37,406 nucleotides of DNA. Source: an uncultured delta proteobacterium (GTDB lineage: Bacteria; Myxococcota_A; Polyangia; Polyangiales; Ga0077539). The position numbers were made by a program, and so were the translations under genes. The stretch spans positions 1-37,406 of the forward strand of contig CAIOSS010000042.1 in the NCBI GenBank assembly GCA_903860995.1. The letters are read 5' to 3'. Positions 15,872 to 24,854 of the stretch are shown here, in pieces (the first letter of the stretch is position 1; every line of letters starts with the position of its first letter). Below the pieces are notes generated by a model. It worked only from the letters and a program-made list of their open reading frames with translations, had not been told where the DNA came from and did no database searches.

Positions 15872-17055
15872 TGAGCGGCCCCGGATTCCTGGACGAAGAT
15901 GTTCCGATGGCGCTGCTGCGGCAGCGCGCGTTCAACCTGCGCTGGGCGACCTTGCCCCCGGGGGTCATCGCCCTCACCGCCGCGGACCCGGACTTCGCCG
16001 CGGCGCCCCCCATCCGTGATGCGCTCGCCGAGTACGCCCGCAGCGGCGTGTACCCGTACGGACCCCCGGAGGGGCTCCCCTCGTTTCGCGAGGCCTGCGC
16101 GCGCTTCCAGCGCGAGAGACGCGGGGTGCCCGCGGAGGCCGCGCAGATCCTGGCCGTCGACAGCGCCGCCGCGGGCATGCTGCACGTCGCCCGAACGCTG
16201 CTCCAGCCCGGCGACGAGGCCATCATTTTCGACCCGGTGGACTTCCTCTTCGCCGCCTCCGTCGAGGCCGCGGGCGCCACGGTGGTTCGCCTGCCCGTCG
16301 ACCCGCGCACGGGCACCTTCGACCCCGACCGGCTCGCCGCGCTCGTCACCCCGCGCACCCGCCTGCTGTGCCTCTGCAACCCGCACAACCCGCTCGGACG
16401 CGTGTGGCGCCGCGAGGAACTCGAGGCCTTCGCCGACGTCGCCGTGCGCCACGGCCTCCCGGTGCTCAACGACGAGATCTGGTCCGACATCGTCTACGAG
16501 CCCGCACGCTTCGTCTCCCTCGCCTCCCTCGGCCCCGCGGTGGCGCGGCTCACCTGGACGGTGAGCGGCTTCTCGAAGAGCCACGGTCTCGCCGGGCTGC
16601 GCGTCGGCTTCGTGCATGCGCCCGACGCAGCGGGGCTCGAGCGCCTCGCCGAGCGCTCGCTCTGTCGCACCACCATGACCGGCGCCAGCACCCTCTCGCA
16701 GGTGGCCGCCATGGCCGCGATGGAACACTGCGCCGATCACCTCGCGGCCTTCGTCGCGCACCTCCGCCGCATGCGCGACCTCGCGGTCGAACAGTTGTCC
16801 CAGGTGCCCGGCGTGTCCTTGCGCGCGCCGGAAGGAACCTTCGTGTTGTTTCCCGACGTCTCCGCGCTGGGCGTGCCCGCCGAGGTGCTCGTCGAGCGAC
16901 TGCTCACGCAGTACCGCGTCGCCGTGGTGCCCGGGGCGCCGCGGTGGTTCGGGCCAGGGGCCGCCGGGCACCTGCGCCTGGTGTTCTCGACCTCCGAGGG
17001 GATTCTCCGCGAGGGCCTCGCCCGCCTGGCCGCCGGGCTCACCGCCCCGCGGTGA
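15871..17055 (+). CDS. PLP-dependent aminotransferase / MalY-PatB-like beta C-S lyase, fold type I
   Basis: A 394-residue class I/II aminotransferase-fold enzyme. Motifs in order: YPYGPPEGLPSFREA (substrate/cofactor region), NPHNPLGRVW, LNDEIWSDIVY (Asp to the pyridine nitrogen) and SGFSKSHGLAGLRVGF, with the Lys that forms the Schiff base, then a C-terminal Arg-containing LRLVFST. The opening region and the NPHNPLGR motif fit the MalY/PatB subgroup (cystathionine beta-lyase-like) at least as well as true aminotransferases. ATG 15871 overlaps the monooxygenase stop (TGATG), so the two are translationally coupled; an upstream GTG at 15868 would add one residue. Its role beside the hydroxylase suggests amino-acid-derived small-molecule tailoring. 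Confidence 0.87.
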   Translation: MSGPGFLDEDVPMALLRQRAFNLRWATLPPGVIALTAADPDFAAAPPIRDALAEYARSGVYPYGPPEGLPSFREACARFQRERRGVPAEAAQILAVDSAAAGMLHVARTLLQPGDEAIIFDPVDFLFAASVEAAGATVVRLPVDPRTGTFDPDRLAALVTPRTRLLCLCNPHNPLGRVWRREELEAFADVAVRHGLPVLNDEIWSDIVYEPARFVSLASLGPAVARLTWTVSGFSKSHGLAGLRVGFVHAPDAAGLERLAERSLCRTTMTGASTLSQVAAMAAMEHCADHLAAFVAHLRRMRDLAVEQLSQVPGVSLRAPEGTFVLFPDVSALGVPAEVLVERLLTQYRVAVVPGAPRWFGPGAAGHLRLVFSTSEGILREGLARLAAGLTAPR

Positions 17056-17192
17056 CCATCCTGTCCCTCTTCAGTGCGGCGAGGATCCAGCGCGGGGGCA
17101 GCGGGCCGAGGTGCCCGCGGCAGGGGCGGATCCACGGCCAGAGCGTGAGCCCCGTCGCGGCGAGCGCGACCAACGAGGGTTGAGGGAATCCC

Positions 17193-18392
17193 TCAGGCTC
17201 CCAGAGCGACGTAGCGATTTCGTCCTCGGCGCTTGGCTTCATAGAGCGCCTCGTCGGCCCGATTCAACGTCGCGACGAGGTTCGCGTCGGTCGCCTCCAG
17301 CTCGGCGACGCCGATGCTGACGGTGACCTCCTCGCCCTCGATGCTCGCGCAGCGCAAGCCTCGGACGGACGCGAGCAGGCGCTCGGCGACGCGCGCCGAG
17401 GAGACCCGGTCGCAGTGCGGCACCAGCAACGCGAACTCCTCGCCTCCCCACCGAACCAGCACGTCTTCTGCGCGCAGCGCTTGCTCGCAGCAGCGGGCGA
17501 CCTCGATGAGCACCTGATCGCCGACGGCGTGCCCCCATCGGTCGTTGATCCGCTTGAAATGGTCGAGGTCGAGCACGAACACCGACACCGGCCAGGAATG
17601 TCGGCGCGAACGCTGGAGCTCGACCTCCGCGGCGGACTCGAAGAGTCGCCGGTTGCCAAGTCCGGTGAGGGCATCGGTCAGCGCATCGCGGCGCAGCGCG
17701 TCGTTGTCCTGCCGGAGCCGCGCCACGCCGCGCCCCTCGACTTCGAGGATGAGCCCCATCGCGACCGACAACGACACCAGCATCGCGCCCGCGAGGGCGA
17801 CGCAGGCCACCGGCGACCGTGTCAGATCGGAACCCGGAGCGTCAAAGAACACCGTCGAGGCACGGAGGCCGTGCATGACCGTGGCCGCGGTCGCCCCGAA
17901 GACGACGAAGCGGGCGCCTGCGGATCGGGGCGCCCGTTCTTTCCGCCGCAGCCGCCGGTTGAGGGACGCGCTGGCGAGCCCCATGGGCACCGCGGACGCA
18001 AGCACGCGCAAGTGCGCCAGCGCGGCGTGATTCGGCGACGCGTCGACGAGCAGTGCGACCACGAGCGCTCCGAGCGCCACGGCGGTGAGCGCGTCGATCC
18101 AGCGGGGCGTCGGGGCGAGTTCGTACAACTCCTCGATGGCGCGGTAGAACATCCGCTGGCCGACGACCGCGAGCCCCACGAACAGCAACACCGCGAGCCC
18201 GAGCGGGAGCCGGCTCCGCGCCGCGAGGAGCAGGAGCGCCGCGACCCACGCGAGCGAGCCGAAGAGAGTGCCTCGGGCGAGTTTGGGAAACCCGCGCTCG
18301 CGCCACACCGACGCGGACACCCCGCCGATCAGAAGAATCTGTGCCCCGCTCAAGAGCACGATGATTTGCAGCGGCGACAGGGAACACCTCAC
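17193..18392 (-). CDS. Membrane diguanylate cyclase (GGDEF)
   Basis: A 399-residue c-di-GMP synthase. The N-terminal half has about six hydrophobic segments (for example IIVLLSGAQILLIGG and LAVLLFVGLAVVG) forming an unassigned membrane sensor. A short helix follows, then the GGDEF domain with DALTDALTGLGNRR, FKRINDRWGH (metal-binding region) and active-site GGEEF at about residues 316-320. RAED sits five residues before it, an intact RxxD inhibitory site for product feedback. The GTG at 18392 is preferred, placing the first membrane helix near the N-terminus; a TTG at 18434 would add a Cys/Arg-rich tail. It is monocistronic and convergent with the aminotransferase gene. Confidence 0.92.
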   Translation of the reverse strand: MRCSLSPLQIIVLLSGAQILLIGGVSASVWRERGFPKLARGTLFGSLAWVAALLLLAARSRLPLGLAVLLFVGLAVVGQRMFYRAIEELYELAPTPRWIDALTAVALGALVVALLVDASPNHAALAHLRVLASAVPMGLASASLNRRLRRKERAPRSAGARFVVFGATAATVMHGLRASTVFFDAPGSDLTRSPVACVALAGAMLVSLSVAMGLILEVEGRGVARLRQDNDALRRDALTDALTGLGNRRLFESAAEVELQRSRRHSWPVSVFVLDLDHFKRINDRWGHAVGDQVLIEVARCCEQALRAEDVLVRWGGEEFALLVPHCDRVSSARVAERLLASVRGLRCASIEGEEVTVSIGVAELEATDANLVATLNRADEALYEAKRRGRNRYVALGA

Positions 18393-18569
18393 GGTTTGTC
18401 TGCCGCCCGAGGCTCGACGGCAGCGGCAGAACAACCACTCTCGAATGTATCAGTCGCTCGGAATCCCCGAGCGCAAAAGGCGATCAGCGTCGGAATCCAG
18501 ATCGCCTGCAGTCCGCCGTGCGTCACCGGGGTTCGGGCGATGGCCCTCACCCCGGGCAAGCGAGAGCAG

Positions 18570-18682
18570 GCGCCCGCTCCGCGGGCTTTCGAACAGGAAA
18601 TCGATCGACCTTCTGCACGCGAACGCACGCCCCTCGGGAAGGTTCGTGGAGAGCACGGTTTGCTAGCCCGCGGAGCGGGCGC
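18570..18682. repeat. 18-bp perfect inverted repeat, each arm itself a hairpin
   Basis: GCGCCCGCTCCGCGGGCT (18570-18587) and its exact reverse complement (18665-18682) flank 77 bp. Each arm contains its own hairpin (GCCCGC-GGA-GCGGGC). This paired-palindrome form is like REP/BIME elements. It lies in the 406-bp gap between the GGDEF gene start and the 3' end of the repeat lipoprotein gene; I see no gene in that gap. Confidence 0.65.
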
Positions 18683-18798
18683 ATGTTCTCGGCGTCGGGG
18701 CTACGGGCCCTTGGATGCCCCATCCGCTCGAGGGTTCGAGCGACGAGGGACGAGCGTCAGCACATCCGCGAGCACGTACTGCGCTACGAGATGTACCT

Positions 18799-21700
18799 TT
18801 AGGGGGTTTCCCGGACGCACCGGAAGCCGAGGTAGTCGAGGCGGCTGTCGGGCGAGTTGTACTCGCGCGACGCGGCGCGCAGGGAGGCCGCGCCTTCGCG
18901 CATCGACCCACCGTGGTACACGACGGGGCCATTGGGGACTTGAGAGCGAAAATTGCAGAAAGGATTTCTGCTCGAAATCCTGCACGACGGGTAGAAGCCG
19001 AAGTTGTCAGCGGTCCACTCCGACACGTTGCCCGCCATGTCGAAGAGGCCCGCCGTTGCCGCGAAGCTCCCCACGCGACGCGTACGCCGACCGTCGGCAC
19101 CCGCGCAGCTGTTGAAATGCGCGCGGTCACAGGCCACCGAGCTGCTCCCTACCGGAGCGGTGTCGCCCCACGGGTACACGCGGCCTGCTGTCAGGCCCTC
19201 GACCGCGATCCCACGCGCCGCGTACTCCCACTCCGCCTCCGTCGGCAGGCGACCCCCGTCCCACACGCAGAACTCCTGCGAGAGCCAGAAATCAACACCG
19301 TTCATCGGGTGCTCCGTCACCGTCGGGCTCGTCGCCGACCAGTTGGTGAAGGTGTCGAGGGGCAGCGGGGCTTGCGCTGCCGCGCCCCACGCGAGCGGCG
19401 CGTTGTTGCGGTATGGGATGGGGCTCGCGCGAAGCACCGCGGGGGCAGCCGTGGTACTGCGCGCCGCCCAGAACACGCGGAAGCGCGCCACCGTGACCTC
19501 GTACGCGTCGATGGCGAAGTTGCCCATCGTCACCGTCTGCACCGGCGACGCCTGGATGGCCGGAGCGGCCCCGCCCTGCGTGAAGGTGCCGCCGGTGAAG
19601 GTGACCATGCCGCAGCCCGCCGTGCCCTCCACTGCGCAGCTGCGCTGCACCAGCGAGCCCGTGCCGCCACTTGTGCACATGCCGCTGACGCACGACTGCC
19701 CCGACGCACACACTACGCCGCAGGCACCGCAGTTCGTGGCGTCGCTCCCCGTCGTGACGCACGCGCCGCTGCACACCGTGGTGCCCGCGAGACAGGCGCA
19801 CGCGCTCGACGCGTTGCACACGCCGCCGCGCGGTGACGTGCACGAGCCCGACGTGCGCGGCGTGGCAGAGCACTGCAACGCGCCGCCCACGCACGCCGTC
19901 ATGCCCGACTGCTCGCACCCGCCGCTCCCCAGCGACGTGCACGAGACGCCCAGCGTGACGCAGGCCGCACCGCACTGCGTGGTGCCCGCGGGACACGCGC
20001 ACGCGCCCGAGGCGCACACCTGCTCGGCGAGGCACGCCCTCCCACACCCACCGCAGTTCGCGTTGTTGCTCGCCGTCGACACGCACGCGCCGCCGCACAC
20101 CGTCATTCCCTCCGCGCACGTGCACGCGCCCGACGCGCTGCACACCCCGTCCGTCGGCGACGTGCACGACCCCGACGTGCGCGGCGTCGCCGAGCACTGC
20201 ACCGCGCCGCCCACGCACACCGTGGTGCCCGAGCGCGCACAGCCGCCGCTACCCGTCGATGTGCACGACGCCCCCAACGTGACGCAGGCCCCACCGCACA
20301 CCGTGGTGCCTGCGGGACACGCGCACGCGCCCGAGGCGCACACCTGCCCCGGGGAACATGCCCTGCCGCAACCACCGCAATTGGCTGGGTCTGTCGCGGT
20401 GGTGACGCACGCCGCGCCGCACGCCGTCTGGCCCGCGGGGCACGAGATGGCGCAAGCGCGGCCGATGCACGCCAGACCGCTGGGGCACACGGTGCCACAG
20501 GCGCCGCAGTTGAGGCGATCGGTGGCGAGGTCGCGGCAGGCGCCCGCGCAGATCGAGAGGCCCGCGCCGCAGGTGACCATGCAGCGGCCCGCCGCGCAGG
20601 CCTGGCCGCCGTCGCACACGAGGCCGCAGGCGCCGCAGTTGGCGTTGTCGGTGCCGAGGTCGCGGCATGCGCCGCTGCAGTTCGTCGTGCCCGCGCCGCA
20701 GGTCACCGCACAGGTGCCGCCCGAGCACACGGTGCCCGCGGCGCAGGCACGGCCGCACGCGCCGCAGTTGCCATTGTCCATCGACAGGTCACGGCAGGTG
20801 CCCGAGCAGTTCGTCGTGCCCGCGCCGCAGGTGGTCGCGCAGGTCCCGCTCGAGCACAACTGCCCCGACGAGCATCCCGCACCACACGCGCCGCAGTGGT
20901 TCGCGTCGCTCTGCAGATCGCGGCACACGCCGCCGCAGTTCGTCGTGCCCGCGCCGCAGCTCACGGTGCAGGTCCCCGCGGAGCACACCTGGCCCGCCGC
21001 GCACGCGCCCCCGCAGGCACCGCAATGCCCGAGGTCGCTCGCGAGGTCGCGACAGGTCCCGCTGCAGTTCGTGGTCCCGGAGCCGCAGCTCACCGCACAC
21101 GCTCCCGCGGAGCACACCTGGCCTGCAGCACACGTGACGCCGCACGCGCCGCAGTTCGCGCGGTCCGTGTCCAGGTCACGGCAGCTCGTGCCGCACACGC
21201 TCTGCCCCGCAGGGCACGAGGTCGCGCAGCGGCCCGCCACGCACGCCTCGCCCGACGCGCAGGCCGTCCCGCACGCGCCGCAGTTCAAGCGGTCCGTCGC
21301 GAGGTCGCGGCACGCGCCGCCGCAGTTCGCCGTGCCCGCCCCGCACGAGGTCGTGCACACACCGCCGGAGCACACCTGGCCCGCCGCGCATGCAGTCCCG
21401 CACGCACCGCAGTGGTTCAGATCGGTCGTCAGGTCGCGGCAGGTCCCGCCACAGGGAACCGTCCCCGTGGCGCAACTCGCGGCGCAGGTGCCCCGCGTGC
21501 ACGCCGTCCCCGCAGGGCACGCGTTGCCGCAGGCGCCGCAGTTGCCCGGATCGGTCGCGAGTTCGCGGCAGATGCCCCCGCAGTCTACGGTCCCCGCGGC
21601 GCAGGTCGTCGCGCAGGCCCCTGCAGAGCACACCTGGCCCGCAGCGCACGGGCCTCCGCAGACGCCGCAATGGTTCAGGTCGGTGTTCAGGTCGCGGCAG

Positions 21701-23226
21701 GTGCCGCCGCAAGGCACCAGGCCCGCCCCGCAGCTCACAGCGCACGCCCCGCGAGAGCACACCTCGCCCGCCGCGCAGGTCGCCCCGCAACGGCCGCAGT
21801 TCCCGCGGTCGGTTTCCAGGTCGCGACAGGTGCCGCCGCACGCCACGGTGCCCGCCGCGCAGGAGAGGGTGCAGCTCCCCCGCGCGCACACCTCGCCCGC
21901 CGCGCACGCGCGGCCGCAGGCCCCGCAATGGTTCACGTCGGCGTCGAGGTCGCGGCACCGGCCGCCGCAGTCCGAGAGGCCGGGCCCGCACGTCGTCGCG
22001 CACGCCCCCGCGGAGCACACCGTCCCCGCCGCGCACGCGTTGCCGCACGCCCCACAGTTCGCGTTGTCCGTCGAGAAGTCTCGGCACGCGCCGCGGCACG
22101 AGGCCGTCCCCGCGCCGCACGAGGCCGTGCACGCGCCGCCGGAGCACACGGTCCCCGCAGCGCACGCGTTCCCACACGCGCCGCAGTTCGCGTTGTCCGT
22201 GGCGAGTTCGCGGCACACGCCCGCGCAGGCCGTGAAGCCCGAGCTGCACGTCGCCTGGCACGTCCCCGCCGCGCAGAGCTGCCCGGGCGCGCAGGCGTTG
22301 CCGCACGCGCCGCAGTTCGCTGCGTCGTTGCGAACGTCGCGGCACCCACCCCCGCACGCCGCGAGGCCCGGGCCGCACGAGGGCACGCACGCCCCAGCCT
22401 CGCAGGCCTCGCCGGAGCCGCACACGTTCCCGCACGCCCCGCAGTTGCGCGCGTCGCTCGAGAGGTCCCGGCACGAGCCCGCGCAGGCCGTCGCCCCGGC
22501 ACCGCAGGTTGTCGCGCAGGCGCCCGCGGCACACACCTGCCCCGCCGCGCACGAGGTCCCGCAGGCGCCGCAATGGCGCGGGTCGGAGGCCAGTTCGGCG
22601 CAGGCCACCGCGCCCGATCCGGCGCAGGCCACCTGCCCCGCGGGGCACAACACGCGGCACGCGCCGCCCTCGCACGCGTAGCCCTCGGCGCAGGCGAGGC
22701 CGCAGGTCCCGCAGTTGCGGCGGTCCGCGGAGAGGTCTGCGCACGCGCGCGCCATGCCGCCGTCCATGGACGCCGCCACCGCGCACTCGCTTGTGCCGCC
22801 GCTGCACGTGAACGCGCACGCGCCCCGCGAGCACACCTGGTCGGACCCGCACCGCACCCCACAGGCCCCGCAGTTCGCGGGATCGGTGTCGAGCACCGCG
22901 CACCGCAGCGCGCCCGCCGCGCCGCACAAGCTCTCGCCCGCGGTGCATCCGGGCACGCACGCGCCGTTCTGGCATCCCTCGGTAGCCCCGCACGTCTGGC
23001 CGCAGGCCCCACAGTTGGCTCGGTCCCGCGACACGTCGGCGCACCTGCCGCCACAGCGCGCCAGGGGCGTGGGACAGCCCGTGCCCCCGTCGGCCGTAAT
23101 GCCGCCGCCGCCGCCGCCGTCGGTACTGCCCACCACAGAGCGCCCTACGCACCCCGCGACCGCCACCAGCATCACCAACACCACCCCAAGTGAGCGGCTC
23201 CACACCTCCAGCACGTTACGGATCAT
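18799..23226 (-). CDS. Giant lipoprotein: 23 Cys-rich (Stig1-like) repeats plus an FGE-sulfatase fold
   Basis: A 1475-residue predicted outer-membrane or surface lipoprotein. The signal peptide ends in lipobox VAVAGC (Cys26), followed by a Gly-rich linker. From about residue 47 to 1186 there are 23 copies of a 43-residue unit with pattern C..-C(R/A)DL..D..NCGACG...C..G..C..G.C...C, like the stigma-specific Stig1 or myxobacterial Cys-rich repeats. Two longer 66-residue modules (with SATPRTSGSCTSP) are interposed near the end. The last 287 or so residues form a sulfatase-modifying-factor domain (RLPTEAEWEYAARG, YPWGD, FDMAGNVSEW, LGFRCVRE). The paired cysteines that make FGE an oxidase are absent near GGSMREGAASLRAASRE, so this copy is probably a binding or structural version. 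Many disulfides are expected. The start ATG overlaps that of the divergent MBL gene. Confidence 0.85.
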   Translation of the reverse strand: MIRNVLEVWSRSLGVVLVMLVAVAGCVGRSVVGSTDGGGGGGITADGGTGCPTPLARCGGRCADVSRDRANCGACGQTCGATEGCQNGACVPGCTAGESLCGAAGALRCAVLDTDPANCGACGVRCGSDQVCSRGACAFTCSGGTSECAVAASMDGGMARACADLSADRRNCGTCGLACAEGYACEGGACRVLCPAGQVACAGSGAVACAELASDPRHCGACGTSCAAGQVCAAGACATTCGAGATACAGSCRDLSSDARNCGACGNVCGSGEACEAGACVPSCGPGLAACGGGCRDVRNDAANCGACGNACAPGQLCAAGTCQATCSSGFTACAGVCRELATDNANCGACGNACAAGTVCSGGACTASCGAGTASCRGACRDFSTDNANCGACGNACAAGTVCSAGACATTCGPGLSDCGGRCRDLDADVNHCGACGRACAAGEVCARGSCTLSCAAGTVACGGTCRDLETDRGNCGRCGATCAAGEVCSRGACAVSCGAGLVPCGGTCRDLNTDLNHCGVCGGPCAAGQVCSAGACATTCAAGTVDCGGICRELATDPGNCGACGNACPAGTACTRGTCAASCATGTVPCGGTCRDLTTDLNHCGACGTACAAGQVCSGGVCTTSCGAGTANCGGACRDLATDRLNCGACGTACASGEACVAGRCATSCPAGQSVCGTSCRDLDTDRANCGACGVTCAAGQVCSAGACAVSCGSGTTNCSGTCRDLASDLGHCGACGGACAAGQVCSAGTCTVSCGAGTTNCGGVCRDLQSDANHCGACGAGCSSGQLCSSGTCATTCGAGTTNCSGTCRDLSMDNGNCGACGRACAAGTVCSGGTCAVTCGAGTTNCSGACRDLGTDNANCGACGLVCDGGQACAAGRCMVTCGAGLSICAGACRDLATDRLNCGACGTVCPSGLACIGRACAISCPAGQTACGAACVTTATDPANCGGCGRACSPGQVCASGACACPAGTTVCGGACVTLGASCTSTGSGGCARSGTTVCVGGAVQCSATPRTSGSCTSPTDGVCSASGACTCAEGMTVCGGACVSTASNNANCGGCGRACLAEQVCASGACACPAGTTQCGAACVTLGVSCTSLGSGGCEQSGMTACVGGALQCSATPRTSGSCTSPRGGVCNASSACACLAGTTVCSGACVTTGSDATNCGACGVVCASGQSCVSGMCTSGGTGSLVQRSCAVEGTAGCGMVTFTGGTFTQGGAAPAIQASPVQTVTMGNFAIDAYEVTVARFRVFWAARSTTAAPAVLRASPIPYRNNAPLAWGAAAQAPLPLDTFTNWSATSPTVTEHPMNGVDFWLSQEFCVWDGGRLPTEAEWEYAARGIAVEGLTAGRVYPWGDTAPVGSSSVACDRAHFNSCAGADGRRTRRVGSFAATAGLFDMAGNVSEWTADNFGFYPSCRISSRNPFCNFRSQVPNGPVVYHGGSMREGAASLRAASREYNSPDSRLDYLGFRCVRETP
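19663..23088. repeat. Protein-coding tandem repeat, about 129-bp period
   Basis: The repeat region of the lipoprotein gene is a DNA tandem array with a 129-bp (43-codon) period over about 3.4 kb. Individual units diverge at many positions but keep the codons for the Cys scaffold. The antisense strand stays open for over 1200 codons only because of this composition. Such arrays can expand or contract by recombination. Confidence 0.8.
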
Positions 23227-24802
23227 GGAACGGGAGCCTATTGCACTTCGAGACTACCTCGATCATCAATCTGAGCCCGTCGAGGTGAGGGCCCTCCCCT
23301 CGACCCGCGCGCGACGGTTCGTGGCAACATGCGCGCACGTGTTCGCCGTCACTTTCCTCGGTCATCAGGGTTGGCTCTTTCGCTCCGATCGCGCGTGCAT
23401 CGCGGTCGACCCGCTGCTGTTCGAGCACTTTGGCGCGCAGCATGCGCTCGAGTACCAGGTGTTCCCGCCGCGGCGGCTCGACCTCGCACGCTTCCCCGCG
23501 CTCGATGCGGTGGTGCTCACGCACGAACACGACGACCATTTCGACATTCCGTCCCTCGCCAGGCTGAGCCGCAAGATTCCCATCCATCTGTCCGCCCGCT
23601 CGTCGAGCGCCGCGCACCGGATCCTTCGCGAGATGGGGTTCCAGGTGGTGCCGCTCGAGCCTGGGGTGCCCGTCACCTTCGACGATCTGGAGGTCATCCC
23701 GCTGGCCGGAGATCACGTGAACGTCGACTGCGGCGACGAATGGGACACGCTGCCCCTGCTCGTGCGTGACACGGGCGGCGCCGGGAGCTTCTTCTCCATG
23801 GTCGACATCACACCGACGGAGCACCACCTCCACCTCGTCAAGGGCGTGCTGGCGAAGCCGGGGCTGGTCACCTGGACAAACAACGCCCTCGACTGGAGTC
23901 ACATGACCGACTTCGTGGACGAGATGAGCGGCAGCACGGAGGCGTGCGCGGCGCGGATGGGGGTCGGTCGCGAGCTCGTTCGCGCGGCGTGGGGGCGGCC
24001 CGCCGCGACGCTGCTGTGCGCGGGCGGGTTCTCGTTCTACGGCGAGCGGGCGTGGCTCAACCGGCGCGTGTTTCCCATCGACTGCGATCGCGCCTGCGCA
24101 TTGCTCGAGCGCGCCCATCCGCGCGAAAAGTTCGTCTCCACACTTCCTGGGCAGACGTTCTGGATGGAGGGCAATCGGCTCGTGCGCGTCGACGCGTCGA
24201 CCGACTTTCTCGCGACCGAGCCGCGCAACGTCTGGCCTTCGCGCGAGCCAGCCCACCTCGCCACGCTCCCGGATTTTGCACCCGCGAGCGGAGCACGCGC
24301 GCTCGGCCGCGGTGATCTCCCGCGCATCGAAAAAGGACTCCATGAGCTCGCCTGCGCGCTGGTGGGCGGTCCGCTTTTTCGATGCCTCTATTCAATGATG
24401 GCGGGCGAGTCCGAGGGGCGCCGGCCGACCTTTGCGTTTGCGCTCCGCGACGGGGCGCGACGGCACGTGTTCGAGTACGTGCCGTCCGCGTGCGTCTTCC
24501 GCCGCGTCGACGTCGACGATCCCGAGAGCGCCTATCTCCTGGGCCTGGAATGCTGGGCCTCGGACCTGCTCCAGGTGCTTCGGGGCGACATGGGTCCCAT
24601 GGCGCTGAGCTTCGGCCGCGCTCGCCTCTGGAACGCCGTTCCCGCTCTCGTCGCCGACGTGATCTTCGATGAGCTCTACCGTGTGAGCCATCCGCTCCGT
24701 CGACCGGCAGAGACCTTCCGCGCCTACGAGCGCCTCTGGAAGAGCGCCCCCACCGCGCGCGTGCGTGTCGCAGCGAAGAAGCGCACCCGCCGCACCTCGT
24801 AG
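23225..24802 (+). CDS. MBL-fold (metallo-beta-lactamase superfamily) hydrolase, UlaG-like N-terminal half
   Basis: A 525-residue protein. The N-terminal half is an MBL-fold hydrolase: opening TFLGHQGWLFRSD...IAVDPLL, then the metal motif H100-E-H102-D-D104-H105 in VVLTHEHDDHFD, and later GDHVNVDCGDE, consistent with a two-metal site as in UlaG-type lactonases. The C-terminal half (about 300-525) is not one I can name. It has TFAFALRDGARRHVFEY and a helical tail, reminiscent of lipid-binding SCP2-like modules, but this is weak. There is no signal peptide. The ATG at 23225 shares two bases with the divergent lipoprotein's ATG (sequence CATG), and no Shine-Dalgarno is apparent. The substrate is unknown. 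Confidence 0.8.
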   Translation: MEREPIALRDYLDHQSEPVEVRALPSTRARRFVATCAHVFAVTFLGHQGWLFRSDRACIAVDPLLFEHFGAQHALEYQVFPPRRLDLARFPALDAVVLTHEHDDHFDIPSLARLSRKIPIHLSARSSSAAHRILREMGFQVVPLEPGVPVTFDDLEVIPLAGDHVNVDCGDEWDTLPLLVRDTGGAGSFFSMVDITPTEHHLHLVKGVLAKPGLVTWTNNALDWSHMTDFVDEMSGSTEACAARMGVGRELVRAAWGRPAATLLCAGGFSFYGERAWLNRRVFPIDCDRACALLERAHPREKFVSTLPGQTFWMEGNRLVRVDASTDFLATEPRNVWPSREPAHLATLPDFAPASGARALGRGDLPRIEKGLHELACALVGGPLFRCLYSMMAGESEGRRPTFAFALRDGARRHVFEYVPSACVFRRVDVDDPESAYLLGLECWASDLLQVLRGDMGPMALSFGRARLWNAVPALVADVIFDELYRVSHPLRRPAETFRAYERLWKSAPTARVRVAAKKRTRRTS

Positions 24803-24854
24803 GTCGAGTCGCCCAACGTCCGGTCGCTGTTCACGGGCACCGAGGCCGCGAGAA

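Noticed and set aside
18799..19660. Sulfatase-activating (formylglycine-generating) enzyme
   Set aside because: The fold is present but the redox cysteine pair is not, and no sulfatase gene is in the window.
19004..22681. Very long plus-strand open frame (over 1200 codons) opposite the Cys-rich lipoprotein
   Set aside because: It is the antisense of the NCGACG repeat array; the product is a His/Pro/Ala-rich repetition with no domain, and openness follows from GC codon bias.
19663..23088. CRISPR-like regular spacing
   Set aside because: The 129-bp period is in frame, codes a Cys scaffold throughout and has no unique spacers between identical repeats.
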